From Volvox africanus (Eukaryota > Chlorophyta > Chlorophyceae > Chlamydomonadales > Volvocaceae), in the NCBI GenBank assembly GCA_030268105.1, contig BSDZ01000048.1, positions 140,365 through 204,364 on the forward strand: a DNA stretch of 64,000 nucleotides, read 5' to 3'. Position numbers and translations under genes: made by a program. The notes beneath the pieces were generated by a model that saw only the letters and a program-made list of their open reading frames with translations, searched no databases and was not told the origin of the DNA. The number at the start of each line of letters is the position of its first letter. The stretch's first letter is position 1. Shown here piece by piece: positions 11,465 through 21,684 of the stretch.

Positions 11465-11999
11465 TGTTTCCCTTTACGTTCTTACCTTTCTGCCAACCTT
11501 TGCTCCACTCCCATTACGGAGCTTCATCGCTTATACTACGGCTGACTAAGCCATCCTTACACCATCTTCAAAGCCTTAATGTTTCGGCACTTGTACTTTG
11601 AATACTTACTTGTTAGATAAGAGTTATAAGGACTTTCCCAAGTTCTGTCATTAATCTTTGTAAATTCGCCAACACCTGAGACCCCGGTGGTTGAAGACTA
11701 TTGGATTTTCGCTAGTTTGACCTCCTGTCTTCTATTGCTTGCTATCTTGTGTACAATATCAGCTTCCACTACCAAGACACTTTTCGGGGCTATACCGCGC
11801 TCATCGTTTGACTTCGGCTCGGATACTTTGCTATCTACGCTTTGTCGAGTAGGTTACCCATCTCAACGCAAGACATGTCAATATCCAGACACCGCTGCAT
11901 GTGGTTTGTTCCCTGCCTATAGCCAGCGCAAGGCTGAGGCTATTGAGACGTAGACTATCAGACATTAGGAAGCCTGACGTAATAACAAGAAAGTATACG

Positions 12000-12312
12000 T
12001 TACATATTATCTGATAGTAAAGAAGTCCGAATAGTTCGTTCTGGAGTCGGCACATATACTTGCGCGTATAGCACTACAAACAGTACGAACGCGGGTATGA
12101 ACGCGAGTACAGCTACAACAGCGGAATCCTTATAGCGATCTCCAACTGTTGACTCGTCGACTTGACCGTCGAGTGGGTGCTGATGACATTGTTGCTCAAG
12201 ATGTGGTCTTCCTCCCTTGCTCGTATCCAACCAGCACTCCTTTCTTACTCACGGGTTGCAGCTTGTTCCGCTTTTCCTCTTGGCACATGTGCGTATGCGG
12301 TACTGCCGAAAA
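12000..12312 (-). pseudogene. Ty1/copia pol fragment, unit 5/6 border
   Basis: A base lost near 12160 and one gained near 12279 alter the frames relative to the reference copy. Confidence 0.7.
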
Positions 12313-13152
12313 TGTTGTACCTCTCGTTCGCGTTTGCTCATAAGTATCTGCACGTCTGGAGACTTTCGACACCGATGCGCGAGCACTTGCAAGTACAGCA
12401 AGGCAAGCGCAAGCAAACAGAGACAGCGGAAGACTTCAAGACGAAGGGAGATATAACTTACAGTCTTACAGATCGGAACGATGCAATGGACGAAATCAAC
12501 GTCAGCGCCGGAAGCAAGCAATCATCACGCGGCGGTGATTAGCGAAGTTCAGGCTTAGCTCGGGCTAAGTAGAATAGCGTATAGCAATAGTAATATAGAA
12601 CACACGAGTGTTCTCCGGCATCGAATGTCTATCTCTTGTTTAGCCGTCCTCGCATCTGTTATACTCGCAGTATCGCAATGCCGTACGATTCACATTAGGA
12701 GGCCGATCCTAGATGTGACAACCCTACTGCGTATAGGCAATGTCCAAGCATAACAATCTATAAGCCTTTCCGGCATTCGCATGATGTAAGGGTCCGAATA
12801 ACGATATTTGGTTGCAAGGCATGTATCGTGACGGGTGCGGCACTCTCAACGTGTGCTGTAATGAAGTGCTGTAATATTATATCAAATAATATTACTTATC
12901 GTTTTGTAGCACGAGCATAATGCGCACTTCAATGATTCGGGATTTCATGCATGCTAGGCGGATTTGCCATGATGCGATGTCGCGATGGATAATGGTGTCA
13001 TGCCAAATGCATATATAAATATATACGAATACATTTATATCATGCAAGTTCATTCATATGCATTGATCGTTCATGCGTTCATCAAGATAGCACTTCGCCT
13101 CGTAGGGTCGCATCGACCTATGCATCGGCGGAAAACGAACCGTAGCACAACA
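12313..13152 (-). repeat. Gypsy LTR (-), unit 6
   Basis: 840 bp; longer because of the small duplication next to the hairpin near 12868. Confidence 0.87.
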
Positions 13153-13287
13153 GAGGACCCCTTCTTGCCGAAGTGGGATTGCAAGCGCTCCGAGCTGGAG
13201 TGTCGGAAGACGGCCAATGTGTGCTGGAGGTGTACGGTGGACCACCTCACGAAGGATTGCCCATTGTTGCCGCCTTTGGCCGTGTGA
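13153..13287 (+). pseudogene. Gypsy gag 3' end, unit 6
   Basis: Same as 1017-1151. Confidence 0.8.
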
Positions 13288-13535
13288 CCAAGGTAGGGCA
13301 TTGCCCGGATGTGGAGTTGATTCCACCCGGAATGCTGAACAAACGTGTAGTTGGTGGTCGTTTGTATGACCAGCTATGAAGGCATTGTTGTCTTCTGGTC
13401 CTTGAAAGGTGCCGTTATGTTCATCCCCTCATCTTTATGTGAGCTGTTCGTACAGCTTACTTTGTACAGGAGTATTCTTTAGTCCTGGGCGGGCTCCATA
13501 TGAGTACTTTAAGAATATAGGTTCAAATATACATT

Positions 13536-13896
13536 TTAATATCTTACAGATTCGACCAACTTATCTTCAAAGCAAGATATTACTAATGGGCTTTTCCCTC
13601 CATCTTCTTTAGGAATCATAGTCATTCTTGCAGGTTTAGAATTGTATTGACTTCGTCGGATTCTGGTAAGGAGCAAGCTTAAATTTGCTTTTAATTCTTC
13701 CCATATTCCTCTTTAGTTATACCATCTGTGCCTACAGCTTTCTTACTACGCTGTTCCTCATATTGTTCTGCAAGCATCTCTAAATCAATAATATGTCCGA
13801 TATTATTGAACTTCATTTCTTGATTTTGTGATGCTAACAACTTTATACGCTCAAGTTTTGTTAACCTGTTTCTCTGTCTTTGCTGTGTACAGTCAT
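13536..13896 (-). pseudogene. Group II intron RT fragment, unit 6, frame broken
   Basis: Indels near 13697 and 13866 break the frame at both ends. Confidence 0.78.
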
Positions 13897-14429
13897 TGTT
13901 TCCCTTTTACGTTCTTACCTTTCTGCCAACCCTTTGCTCCACTCCCATTACGGAGGCTTCATCGCTACTACGGCTGACTAAGCCATCCTTACACCATCTT
14001 CAAAGCCTTATGTTTCGGCACTTGTACTTTGAATACTTACTTGTTAGATAAGAGTTATAAGGACTTCCCAAGTTCTGTCATTAATCTTTGTAAATTCGCC
14101 AACACCTGAGACCCCGGTGGTTGAAGACTATTGGATTTTCGCTAGTTTGACCTCCTGTCTTCTATTGCTTGCTATCTTGTGTACAATATCAGCTTCCACT
14201 ACCAATACACTTTCGGGGCTATACCGCGCTCATCGTTTGACTTCGGCTCGGATACTTTGCTATCTACGCTTTGTCGAGTAGGTTACCCATCTCAACGCAA
14301 GACATGTCAATATCCAGACACCGCTGCATGTGTTTTGTTCCCTGCCTATAGCCAGCGCAAGGCTGAGGCTATTGAGACGTAGACTATCAGACATTAGGAA
14401 GCTGACGTAATAACAAGAAAGTATACGTT

Positions 14430-14742
14430 ACATATTAATCTGATAGTAAAGAAGTCCGAATAGTTCGTTCTGGAGTCGGCACATATACTTGCGCGTATAG
14501 CACTACAAACAGTACGAACGCGGGTATGAACGCGAGGTACAGCTACAACAGCGGAATCCTTATAGCGATCTCCAACTGTTGACTCGTCGAACTTGACCGT
14601 CGAGTGGGTGCTGATGACATTGTTGCTCAAGATGTGGTCTTCCTCCCTTGCTCGTATCCAACCAGCACTCCTTTCTTACTCACGGGTTGCAGCTTGTTCC
14701 GCTTTTCCTTTGGCACATGTGCGTATGCGGTACTGCCGAAAA
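14430..14742 (-). pseudogene. Ty1/copia pol fragment, unit 6/7 border
   Basis: An extra base near 14537 changes the frame after the VKFDEST stretch. Confidence 0.68.
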
Positions 14743-15579
14743 TGTTGTACCCTCTCGTTCGCGTTTGCTCATAAGTATCTGCACGTCTGGAGACTATTCG
14801 ACACCGATGCGCGAGCACTTGCAAGTACAGCAAGGCAAGCGCAAGCAAACAGAGACAGCGGAAGACTTCAAGACGAAGGGAGATATAACTTACAGTCTTA
14901 CAGATCGGAACGATGCAATGGACGAAATCAACGTCAGCGCCGGAAGCAAGCAATCATCACGCGGCGGTGATTAGCGAAGTTCAGGCTTAGCTCGGGCTAA
15001 GTAGAATAGCGTATAGCAATAGTAATATAGAACACACGAGTGTTCTCCGGCATCGAATGTCTATCTCTTGTTTAGCCGTCCTCGCATCTGTTATACTCGC
15101 AGTATCGCAATGCCGTACGATTCACATTAGGAGGCCGATCCTAGATGTGACAACCCTACTGCGTATAGGCAATGTCCAAGCATAACAATCTATAAGCCTT
15201 TCCGGCATTCGCATGATGTAAGGGTCCGAATAACGATATTTGGTTGCAAGGCATGTATCGTGACGGGTGCGGCGCTCTCAACGTGTGCTGTAATGAAGTA
15301 ATATTATATCAAATAATATTACTTATCGTTTTGTAGCACGAGCATAATGCGCACTTCAATGATTCGGGATTTCATGCATGCTAGGCGGATTTGCCATGAT
15401 GCGATGTCGCGATGGATAATGGTGTCATGCCAAATGCATATATAAATATATACGAATACATTTATATCATGCAAGTTCATTCATATGCATTGATCGTTCA
15501 TGCGTTCATCAAGATAGCACTTCGCCTCGTAGGGTCGCATCGACCTATGCATCGGCGGAAAACGAACCGTAGCACAACA
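14743..15579 (-). repeat. Gypsy LTR (-), unit 7
   Basis: 837 bp, with small indels near its left end. Confidence 0.87.
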
Positions 15580-15714
15580 GAGGACCCCTTCTTGCCGAAG
15601 TGGGATTGCAAGCGCTCCGAGCTGGAGTGTCGGAAGACGGCCAATGTGTGCTGGAGGTGTACGGTGGACCACCTCACGAAGGATTGCCCATTGTTGCCGC
15701 CTTTGGCCGTGTGA
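15580..15714 (+). pseudogene. Gypsy gag 3' end, unit 7
   Basis: Same as 1017-1151. Confidence 0.8.
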
Positions 15715-15962
15715 CCAAGGTAGGGCATTGCCCGGATGTGGAGTTGATTCCACCCGGAATGCTGAACAAACGTGTAGTTGGTGGTCGTTTGTATGACCAG
15801 CTATGAAGGCATTGTTGTCTTCTGGTCCTTGAAAGGTGCCGTTATGTTCATCCCCTCATCTTTATGTGAGCTGTTCGTACAGCTTACTTTGTACAGGAGT
15901 ATTCTTTAGTCCTGGGCGGGCTCCATATGAGTACTTTAAGAATATAGGTTCAAATATACATT

Positions 15963-16323
15963 TTAATATCTTACAGATTCGACCAACTTATCTTCAAAGC
16001 AAGATATTACTAATGGGCTTTTCCCTCCATCTTCTTTAGGAATCATAGTAATTCTTGCAGGTTTAGAATTGTATTGACTTCGTCGGATTCTGGTAAGGAG
16101 CAAGCTTAAATTTGCTTTTAATTTCTTCCCATATTCCTCTTTAGTTATACCATCTGTGCCTACAGCTTTCTTACTACGCTGTTCCTCATATTGTTCTGCA
16201 AGCATCTCTAAATCAATAATATGTCCGATATTATTGAACTTCATTTCTTGATTTTGTGATGCTAACAACTTATACGCTCAAGTTTTTTAACCATGTTTCT
16301 CTGTCTTTGCTGTGTACAGTCAT
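15963..16323 (-). pseudogene. Group II intron RT fragment, unit 7, N-terminus frameshifted
   Basis: From about 16268 downward the frame is intact (101 aa, including the AVGTDG and EDKLVE motifs). Base losses near 16270 and 16287 disconnect the original start. Confidence 0.8.
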
Positions 16324-16854
16324 TGTTTCCCTTTTACGTTCTTACCTTTCTGCCAACCCTTTGCTCCACTCCCATTACGGAGCTTCATCGCTACTACGGC
16401 TGACTAAGCCATCCTTACACCATCTTCAAAGCCTTATGTTTCGGCACTTGTACTTTGAATACTTACTTGTTAGATAAGAGTTATAAGGACTTCCCAAGTT
16501 CTGTCATTAATCTTTGTAAATTCGCCAACACCTGAGACCCCGGTGGTTGAAGACTATTGGATTTTCGCTAGTTTGACCTCCTGTCTTCTATTGCTTGCTA
16601 TCTTGTGTACAATATCAGCTTCCACTACCAATACACTTTCGGGGCTATACCGCGCTCATCGTTTGACTTCGGCTCGGATACTTTGCTATCTACGCTTTGT
16701 CGAGTAGGTTACCCATCTCAACGCAAGACATGTCAATATCCAGACACCGCTGCATGTGTTTTGTTCCCTGCCTATAGCCAGCGCAAGGCTGAGGCTATTG
16801 AGACGTAGACTATCAGACATTAGGAAGCCTGACGTAATAACAAGAAAGTATACG

Positions 16855-17166
16855 TTACATATTATCTGATAGTAAAGAAGTCCGAATAGTTCGTTCTGGA
16901 GTCGGCACATATACTTGCGCGTATAGCACTACAAACAGTACGAACGCGGGTATGAACGCGAGTACAGCTACAACAGCGGAATCCTTATAGCGATCTCCAA
17001 CTGTTGACTCGTCGAACTTGACCGTCGAGTGGGTGCTGATGACATTGTTGCTCAAGATGTGGTCTTCCTCCCTTGCTCGTATCCAACCAGCACTCCTTTC
17101 TTACTCAGGGTTGCAGCTTGTTCCGCTTTTCCTTTGGCACATGTGCGTATGCGGTACTGCCGAAAA
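16855..17166 (-). pseudogene. Ty1/copia pol fragment, unit 7/8 border
   Basis: One base is missing near 17107 in the KEKR-VGYE part. Confidence 0.68.
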
Positions 17167-17999
17167 TGTTGTACCTCTCGTTCGCGTTTGCTCATAAGTA
17201 TCTGCACGTCTGGAGACTTTCGACCCGATGCGCGAGCACTTGCAAGTACAGCAAGGCAAGCGCAAGCAAACAGAGACAGCGGAAGACTTCAAGACGAAGG
17301 GAGATATAACTTACAGTCTTACAGATCGGAACGATGCAATGGACGAAATCAACGTCAGCGCCGGAAGCAAGCAATCATCACGCGGCGGTGATTAGCGAAG
17401 TTCAGGCTTAGCTCGGGCTAAGTAGAATAGCGTATAGCAATAGTAATATAGAACACACGAGTGTTCTCCGGCATCGAATGTCTATCTCTTGTTTAGCCGT
17501 CCTCGCATCTGTTATACTCGCAGTATCGCAATGCCGTACGATTCACATTAGGAGGCCGATCCTAGATGTGACAACCCTACTGCGTATAGGCAATGTCCAA
17601 GCATAACAATCTATAAGCCTTTCCGGCATTCGCATGATGTAAGGGTCCGAATAACGATATTTGGTTGCAAGGCATGTATCGTGACGGGTGCGGCGCTCTC
17701 AACGTGTGCTGTAATGAAGTAATATTATATCAAATAATATTACTTATCGTTTTGTAGCACGAGCATAATGCGCACTTCAATGATTCGGGATTTCATGCAT
17801 GCTAGGCGGATTTGCCATGATGCGATGTCGCGATGGATAATGGTGTCATGCCAAATGCATATATAAATATATACGAATACATTTATATCATGCAAGTTCA
17901 TTCATATGCATTGATCGTTCATGCGTTCATCAAGATAGCACTTCGCCTCGTAGGGTCGCATCGACCTATGCATCGGCGGAAACGAACCGTAGCACAACA
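17167..17999 (-). repeat. Gypsy LTR (-), unit 8
   Basis: 833 bp, with one-base losses near 17225 and 17981. Confidence 0.87.
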
Positions 18000-18134
18000 G
18001 AGGACCCCTTCTTGCCGAAGTGGGATTGCAAGCGCTCCGAGCTGGAGTGTCGGAAGACGGCCAATGTGTGCTGGAGGTGTACGGTGGACCACCTCACGAA
18101 GGATTGCCCATTGTTGCCGCCTTTGGCCGTGTGA
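18000..18134 (+). pseudogene. Gypsy gag 3' end, unit 8
   Basis: The gag stretch is unchanged, but a base lost in the LTR upstream (near 17981) and one after the TAG (near 18143) alter the surrounding frames. Confidence 0.78.
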
Positions 18135-18381
18135 CCAAGGTAGGCATTGCCCGGATGTGGAGTTGATTCCACCCGGAATGCTGAACAAACGTGTAGTTGG
18201 TGGTCGTTTGTATGACCAGCTATGAAGGCATTGTTGTCTTCTGGTCCTTGAAAGGTGCCGTTATGTTCATCCCCTCATCTTTATGTGAGCTGTTCGTACA
18301 GCTTACTTTGTACAGGAGTATTCTTTAGTCCTGGGCGGGCTCCATATGAGTACTTTAAGAATATAGGTTCAAATATACATT

Positions 18382-18741
18382 TTAATATCTTACAGATTCG
18401 ACCAACTTATCTTCAAAGCAAGATATTACTAATGGGCTTTTCCTCCATCTTCTTTAGGAATCATAGTATTCTTGCAGTTTAGAATTGTATTGACTTCGTC
18501 GGATTCTGGTAAGGAGCAAGCTTAAATTTGCTTTTAATTTCTTCCCATATTCCTCTTTAGTTATACCATCTGTGCCTACAGCTTTCTTACTACGCTGTTC
18601 CTCATATTGTTCTGCAAGCATCTCTAAATCAATAATATGTCCGATATTATTGAACTTCATTTCTTGATTTTGTGATGCTAACAACTTTATACGCTCAAGT
18701 TTTTTTAACCATGTTTCTCTGTCTTTGCTGTGTACAGTCAT
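18382..18741 (-). pseudogene. Group II intron RT fragment, unit 8, C-terminal part frameshifted
   Basis: The original start is kept for about 90 residues. Losses near 18475 and 18468 then shift the frame before the IPKEDGG motif. Confidence 0.8.
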
Positions 18742-19269
18742 TGTTTCCCTTTTACGTTCTTACCTTTCTGCCAACCCTTTGCTCCACTCCCATTACGGAG
18801 CTTCATCGCTACTACGGCTGACTAAGCCATCCTTACACCATCTTCAAAGCCTTATGTTTCGGCACTTGTACTTTGAATACTTACTTGTTAGATAAGAGTT
18901 ATAAGGACTTCCAAGTTCTGTCATTAATCTTTGTAAATTCGCCAACACCTGAGACCCCGGTGGTTGAAGACTATTGGATTTCGCTAGTTTGACCTCCTGT
19001 CTTCTATTGCTTGCTATCTTGTGTACAATATCAGCTTCCACTACCAATACACTTTCGGGGCTATACCGCGCTCATCGTTTGACTTCGGCTCGGATACTTT
19101 GCTATCTACGCTTTGTCGAGTAGGTTACCATCTCAACGCAAGACATGTCAATATCCAGACACCGCTGCATGTGTTTTGTTCCCTGCCTATAGCCAGCGCA
19201 AGGCTGAGGCTATTGAGACGTAGACTATCAGACATTAGGAAGCCTGACGTAATAACAAGAAAGTATACG

Positions 19270-19582
19270 TTACATATTATCTGATAGTAAAGAAGTCCGA
19301 ATAGTTCGTTCTGGAGTCGGCACATATACTTGCGCGTATAGCACTACAAACAGTACGAACGCGGGTATGAACGCGAGTACAGCTACAACAGCGGAATCCT
19401 TATAGCGATCTCCAACTGTTGACTCGTCGAACTTGACCGTCGAGTGGGTGCTGATGACATTGTTGCTCAAGATGTGGTCTTCCTCCCTTGCTCGTATCCA
19501 ACCAGCACTCCTTTCTTACTCACGGGTTGCAGCTTGTTCCGCTTTTCCTTTGGCACATGTGCGTATGCGGTACTGCCGAAAA
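19270..19582 (-). pseudogene. Ty1/copia pol fragment, unit 8/9 border
   Basis: Last copy in the array, as at 2294-2606. Confidence 0.7.
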
Positions 19583-19950
19583 TGTTGTACCTCTCGTTCG
19601 CGTTTGCTCATAAGTATCTGCACGTCTGGAGACTTTCGACACCGATGCGCGAGCACTTGCAAGTACAGCAAGGCAAGCGCAAGCAACAGAGACAGCGGAA
19701 GACTTCAAGACGAAGGGAGATATAACTTACAGTCTTACAGATCGGAACGATGCATGGACGAAAATCAACGTCAGCGCCGGAAGCAAGCAATCATCACGCG
19801 GCGTGATGCGATTGCTTGCTCGGGCTGAGGCGAATAGCGTATAGCAATAGTTCTATAGAAACACGAAGTGTTCTCCTTCATCGAATGTCTATCTCTTGTT
19901 TGCCGTCCTTGCATTGCTATACTCGCAGTATCGCAATGCGTACGATTCAC
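19402..19950. repeat. Macrosatellite unit 9, truncated and divergent at its right end
   Basis: It matches the unit to about 19802. To about 19950 it stays recognisably LTR-like (minus orientation) but much more divergent. It then joins abruptly to the last 31 bp of a plus-orientation LTR. Confidence 0.85.
19583..19950 (-). repeat. Gypsy LTR (-), unit 9, truncated
   Basis: It starts with TGTTGT, diverges after 19802, and stops at the inverted junction with the element 1 LTR remnant. Confidence 0.75.
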
Positions 19951-19981
19951 TTATGAGCAAACGCGAACGAGAGGTACAACA
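19951..19981 (+). repeat. Element 1 5' LTR remnant (last 31 bp)
   Basis: It matches the terminal bases of the 3' LTR (26631-26661), ending in ACAACA directly before the primer-binding site. The rest of the 5' LTR is missing, replaced by an oppositely oriented LTR piece of the macrosatellite. Confidence 0.8.
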
Positions 19982-19984
19982 ATT

Positions 19985-20002
19985 TGGTATCGAGACAGGT
20001 TC
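19985..20002 (+). other. Primer-binding site of element 1
   Basis: TGGTATCGAGACAGG begins a few bases after the LTR end. TGG complements the tRNA CCA tail, and the equivalent of this site is kept in elements 4 and 5 (near 34190 and 35492, opposite strand). TGGTATC resembles known initiator-Met tRNA primer sites; the tRNA identity is inferred. Confidence 0.6.
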
Positions 20003-20048
20003 GTTGCCTAACTGTCTCTCTCTGTCTAATCGGAAGTAGGTTCTTTCT

Positions 20049-20483
20049 ATGGCGAGTTCCAGCGACGAACCACGAGGACCGCTAGATACTTTTGCCGAAG
20101 ACCTAGGCCGCGCCGTTTTGGACGCCGCCGCTTCCGGTTTGTAATTGTTTAATTGCTTTTACTTAAGATTGCTGCACTTGTTGTGTAAGTGTACGCTCTG
20201 AGTTGCAGGTAATCTCAGTGCACCGGCATTGCTTGCCGCGGCGACTGAGACCGGCGTTCGTCCGGACCAGTTGGCGACTCTCATTGCTCAAACTACGGAG
20301 ATCAGGACTCAGCTGGGCAATTACTTGCTGAGTTTGCTGAATCTTCTCAAGAGTACTGTCGGTAGGCTCACCAAATCGCTTTGTACTCTTGCCTTTGCGA
20401 TAGAAGTCGGCTTCTATTACGCAAAACTAGGGTATCGTTTCGTGCTCCATGTCCGCGGAACACGACGATACGCCGCACACTAG
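20049..20483 (+). CDS. Putative leader ORF upstream of gag, with a 72-nt intron
   Basis: An ATG at 20049 opens a 31-codon frame starting MASSSDEPRGPLDTFAEDLG that stops at 20142. If 20137-20208 is removed as a GT...AG intron, the frame continues in phase from 20209 to a stop at 20481-20483, giving 120 aa in all. The second part is rich in leucine and predicted helical (QLATLIAQTTEIRTQLG). The same ATG, the same GT and AG positions (71-nt intron) and the same downstream frame are kept in element 4 (ATG at 34126, intron 33968-34038) and element 5 (ATG at 35428, intron 35270-35340). The frame overlaps the start of gag by 35 nt in another phase. It resembles nothing I know. It could be a small regulatory protein, a uORF, or part of an alternatively spliced Gag extension. 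Confidence 0.4.
20137..20208 (+). other. Putative spliceosomal intron in the element 1 leader
   Basis: It begins GTTTGT and ends TTGCAG with a T-rich interior and a possible branch-point-like TACTTAA stretch. Removal joins two frames in phase. Boundaries are conserved in two other copies; no transcript evidence is available here. Confidence 0.4.
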
Positions 20484-21684
20484 CCTAGCTAGCCAACCCG
20501 ATTTCGTTGTAGCTGCTAGAGCGCCGGATAGAGGTCTTGAGACTGTTGGCGCGCGAGCCACTCAAGAGCCCCTTTTCCTTCAGACCCCTGCTCACTTAAT
20601 TGTGCCGCATTCAGCAGTGAACACGAATATGGACAACACTGCTGGACCAAGGGTTCTGCCATTACCTCAAGCTCGAGGGCATGATGACATCCCTGAGGTG
20701 ATGAGATTGTCGATTCCCGTTCCTAGGCTCAATATTTCGCTGACCGACAAGACACCAGGGCATAGCATAGCCGATGCAACTCGTGCGTACGTGCGTGACG
20801 CTAAAAAGTACCTCCAAGCTGTTCATGGTGGCGACAATGACGGTATCAGGTGTCTCTTCGTTGGTAACACCCTCGAGGGCGCAGCGAAGGACTGGTATCG
20901 CAATTGGACCAACGCCCGGGGCAGCTATACTTTTGACGAGTTAGTCGCCGCTTTGCTCGCACGATTCGCTACTGAGGTTCAAGCACGCGATGTGGAAGCT
21001 CGTAACGTTTTGGCAGCGGGTAGCTACCACATGCGTCGGGATGAAAATGTACCTGCGTACCAGTCACGCTTCGAAGCACTTGTGACTCCCATTGCTGACC
21101 TCACCGAATCTGAGCGTGTCTTTTGGTTTAGGCGAGGCCTAACGAAACTTTTGGCTAAATGGTGCGCCACTGACTTGGTTGGAGCGCAGATCAAGTCGTA
21201 TGACGCGTTGGTCGCTTTTGCTAAGGGCGCGGAGATACGACTTCTTGCCGGCGAGGAAGAAGTCAAGTCTGCCCCTCGTGCAAATGCCGTGCAAGTGCAG
21301 GATCCGCTTGGGGAAGCTGTGGCTCTCGACCAGGACCTCGGCGCGACCCGCCCCACGCCTACTGCCGCGACGCGACGCAGCAACGGGCAACGCAAGGCGC
21401 GCGGGGGCGCTAGCTCGGGTGTCCGTGGTACAGGAGGGGCAGGTCCGAGCTCGGACCCAGCTAGGAACAGGAAGCGTGGTGGTGCGCCGTCGTCGGCAGC
21501 CGCACAGCGTTCCGACCCCAACGCGAAGCGCACTCGTACGGACGACACATTTATGCCAAAATGGAATTGCAATCGTTCCGAATTCGAGCGTCGAAAGTTG
21601 GCCAACGTTTGTCTACGGTGTGCGGAGAGCCATTCTACGAAGGATTGCCCTCTAATGCCGCCGTTTGTACCTCAGCCGAAATAG
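20449..21684 (+). CDS. gag: Gag polyprotein of element 1
   Basis: 411 aa from ATG at 20449. This start is favoured because elements 4 and 5 preserve the same CCATGTCCGCGG context. Residues about 110-235 look like a retrotransposon Gag capsid domain (for example AKDWYRNW around 146-152 and VFWFRRGL). Residues about 290-370 are a low-complexity basic linker rich in R, G, S and A. The C-terminus holds a zinc knuckle C388-x2-C391-x3-H395-x4-C400, one residue shorter than the classical CX2CX4HX4C, for nucleic-acid binding in the virus-like particle. The ORF ends with TAG at 21682, and the same frame stays open into pol without another stop, so a Gag-Pol fusion by stop-codon readthrough is plausible. 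Confidence 0.9.
   Translation: MSAEHDDTPHTSLASQPDFVVAARAPDRGLETVGARATQEPLFLQTPAHLIVPHSAVNTNMDNTAGPRVLPLPQARGHDDIPEVMRLSIPVPRLNISLTDKTPGHSIADATRAYVRDAKKYLQAVHGGDNDGIRCLFVGNTLEGAAKDWYRNWTNARGSYTFDELVAALLARFATEVQARDVEARNVLAAGSYHMRRDENVPAYQSRFEALVTPIADLTESERVFWFRRGLTKLLAKWCATDLVGAQIKSYDALVAFAKGAEIRLLAGEEEVKSAPRANAVQVQDPLGEAVALDQDLGATRPTPTAATRRSNGQRKARGGASSGVRGTGGAGPSSDPARNRKRGGAPSSAAAQRSDPNAKRTRTDDTFMPKWNCNRSEFERRKLANVCLRCAESHSTKDCPLMPPFVPQPK
21682..21684 (+). promoter_or_regulatory. In-frame UAG between gag and pol (candidate readthrough site)
   Basis: AAA TAG GGG CTT: the stop is followed by G, and pol lies in the same frame with no other stop for more than 3 kb. The diverged gag copies in the macrosatellite (for example 1158-1160) have TAG followed by GG in the same column. 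Gammaretroviruses use UAG-G readthrough between gag and pol; that this element does so is inference. Confidence 0.45.

Larger units (their letters stand above)
9701..12131. repeat. Macrosatellite unit 5, first copy with scattered indels
   Basis: 2,431 bp. It matches units 1-4 up to about 10934. It then acquires substitutions (10935, 10977) and many one-base insertions or deletions (for example near 11196, 11265, 11313 and 11427), which break the group II RT frame. Confidence 0.93.
12132..14561. repeat. Macrosatellite unit 6
   Basis: 2,430 bp. Several one-base indels, plus an insertion of about 5-6 bp near 12868 beside the LTR hairpin, where a short CTGTAA-type motif is repeated. Confidence 0.93.
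14562..16986. repeat. Macrosatellite unit 7
   Basis: 2,425 bp. One-base indels near 14751, 14795 and 16270; the last breaks the group II RT frame close to its N-terminus. Confidence 0.93.
16987..19401. repeat. Macrosatellite unit 8
   Basis: 2,415 bp, the shortest copy. It carries mostly one-base deletions, for example near 17107, 17225, 17981, 18143, 18442 and 18980. Confidence 0.93.
1..19802. repeat. Macrosatellite array, unit about 2,425 bp
   Basis: Head-to-tail array. Units begin at 1, 2426, 4851, 7276, 9701, 12132, 14562, 16987 and 19402; the last is partial. Within the unit the order is: copia integrase fragment (-), gypsy LTR (-), gypsy gag 3' end (+), group II intron RT N-terminus (-), second gypsy gag-pol spacer piece (+), then the copia piece again across the unit border. 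All components are fragments or decayed, so the unit has no intact gene. The 1.37-2.05 kb part of the unit is visibly more AT-rich than the rest, consistent with a foreign insert. The array could have arisen by unequal crossing-over or from an extrachromosomal circle; this is inference. Confidence 0.97.

Noticed and set aside
18844..19047. 67-codon minus-strand frame upstream of the group II RT in unit 8.
   Set aside because: It exists only because one-base deletions in this copy shift frames; other units have stops there.
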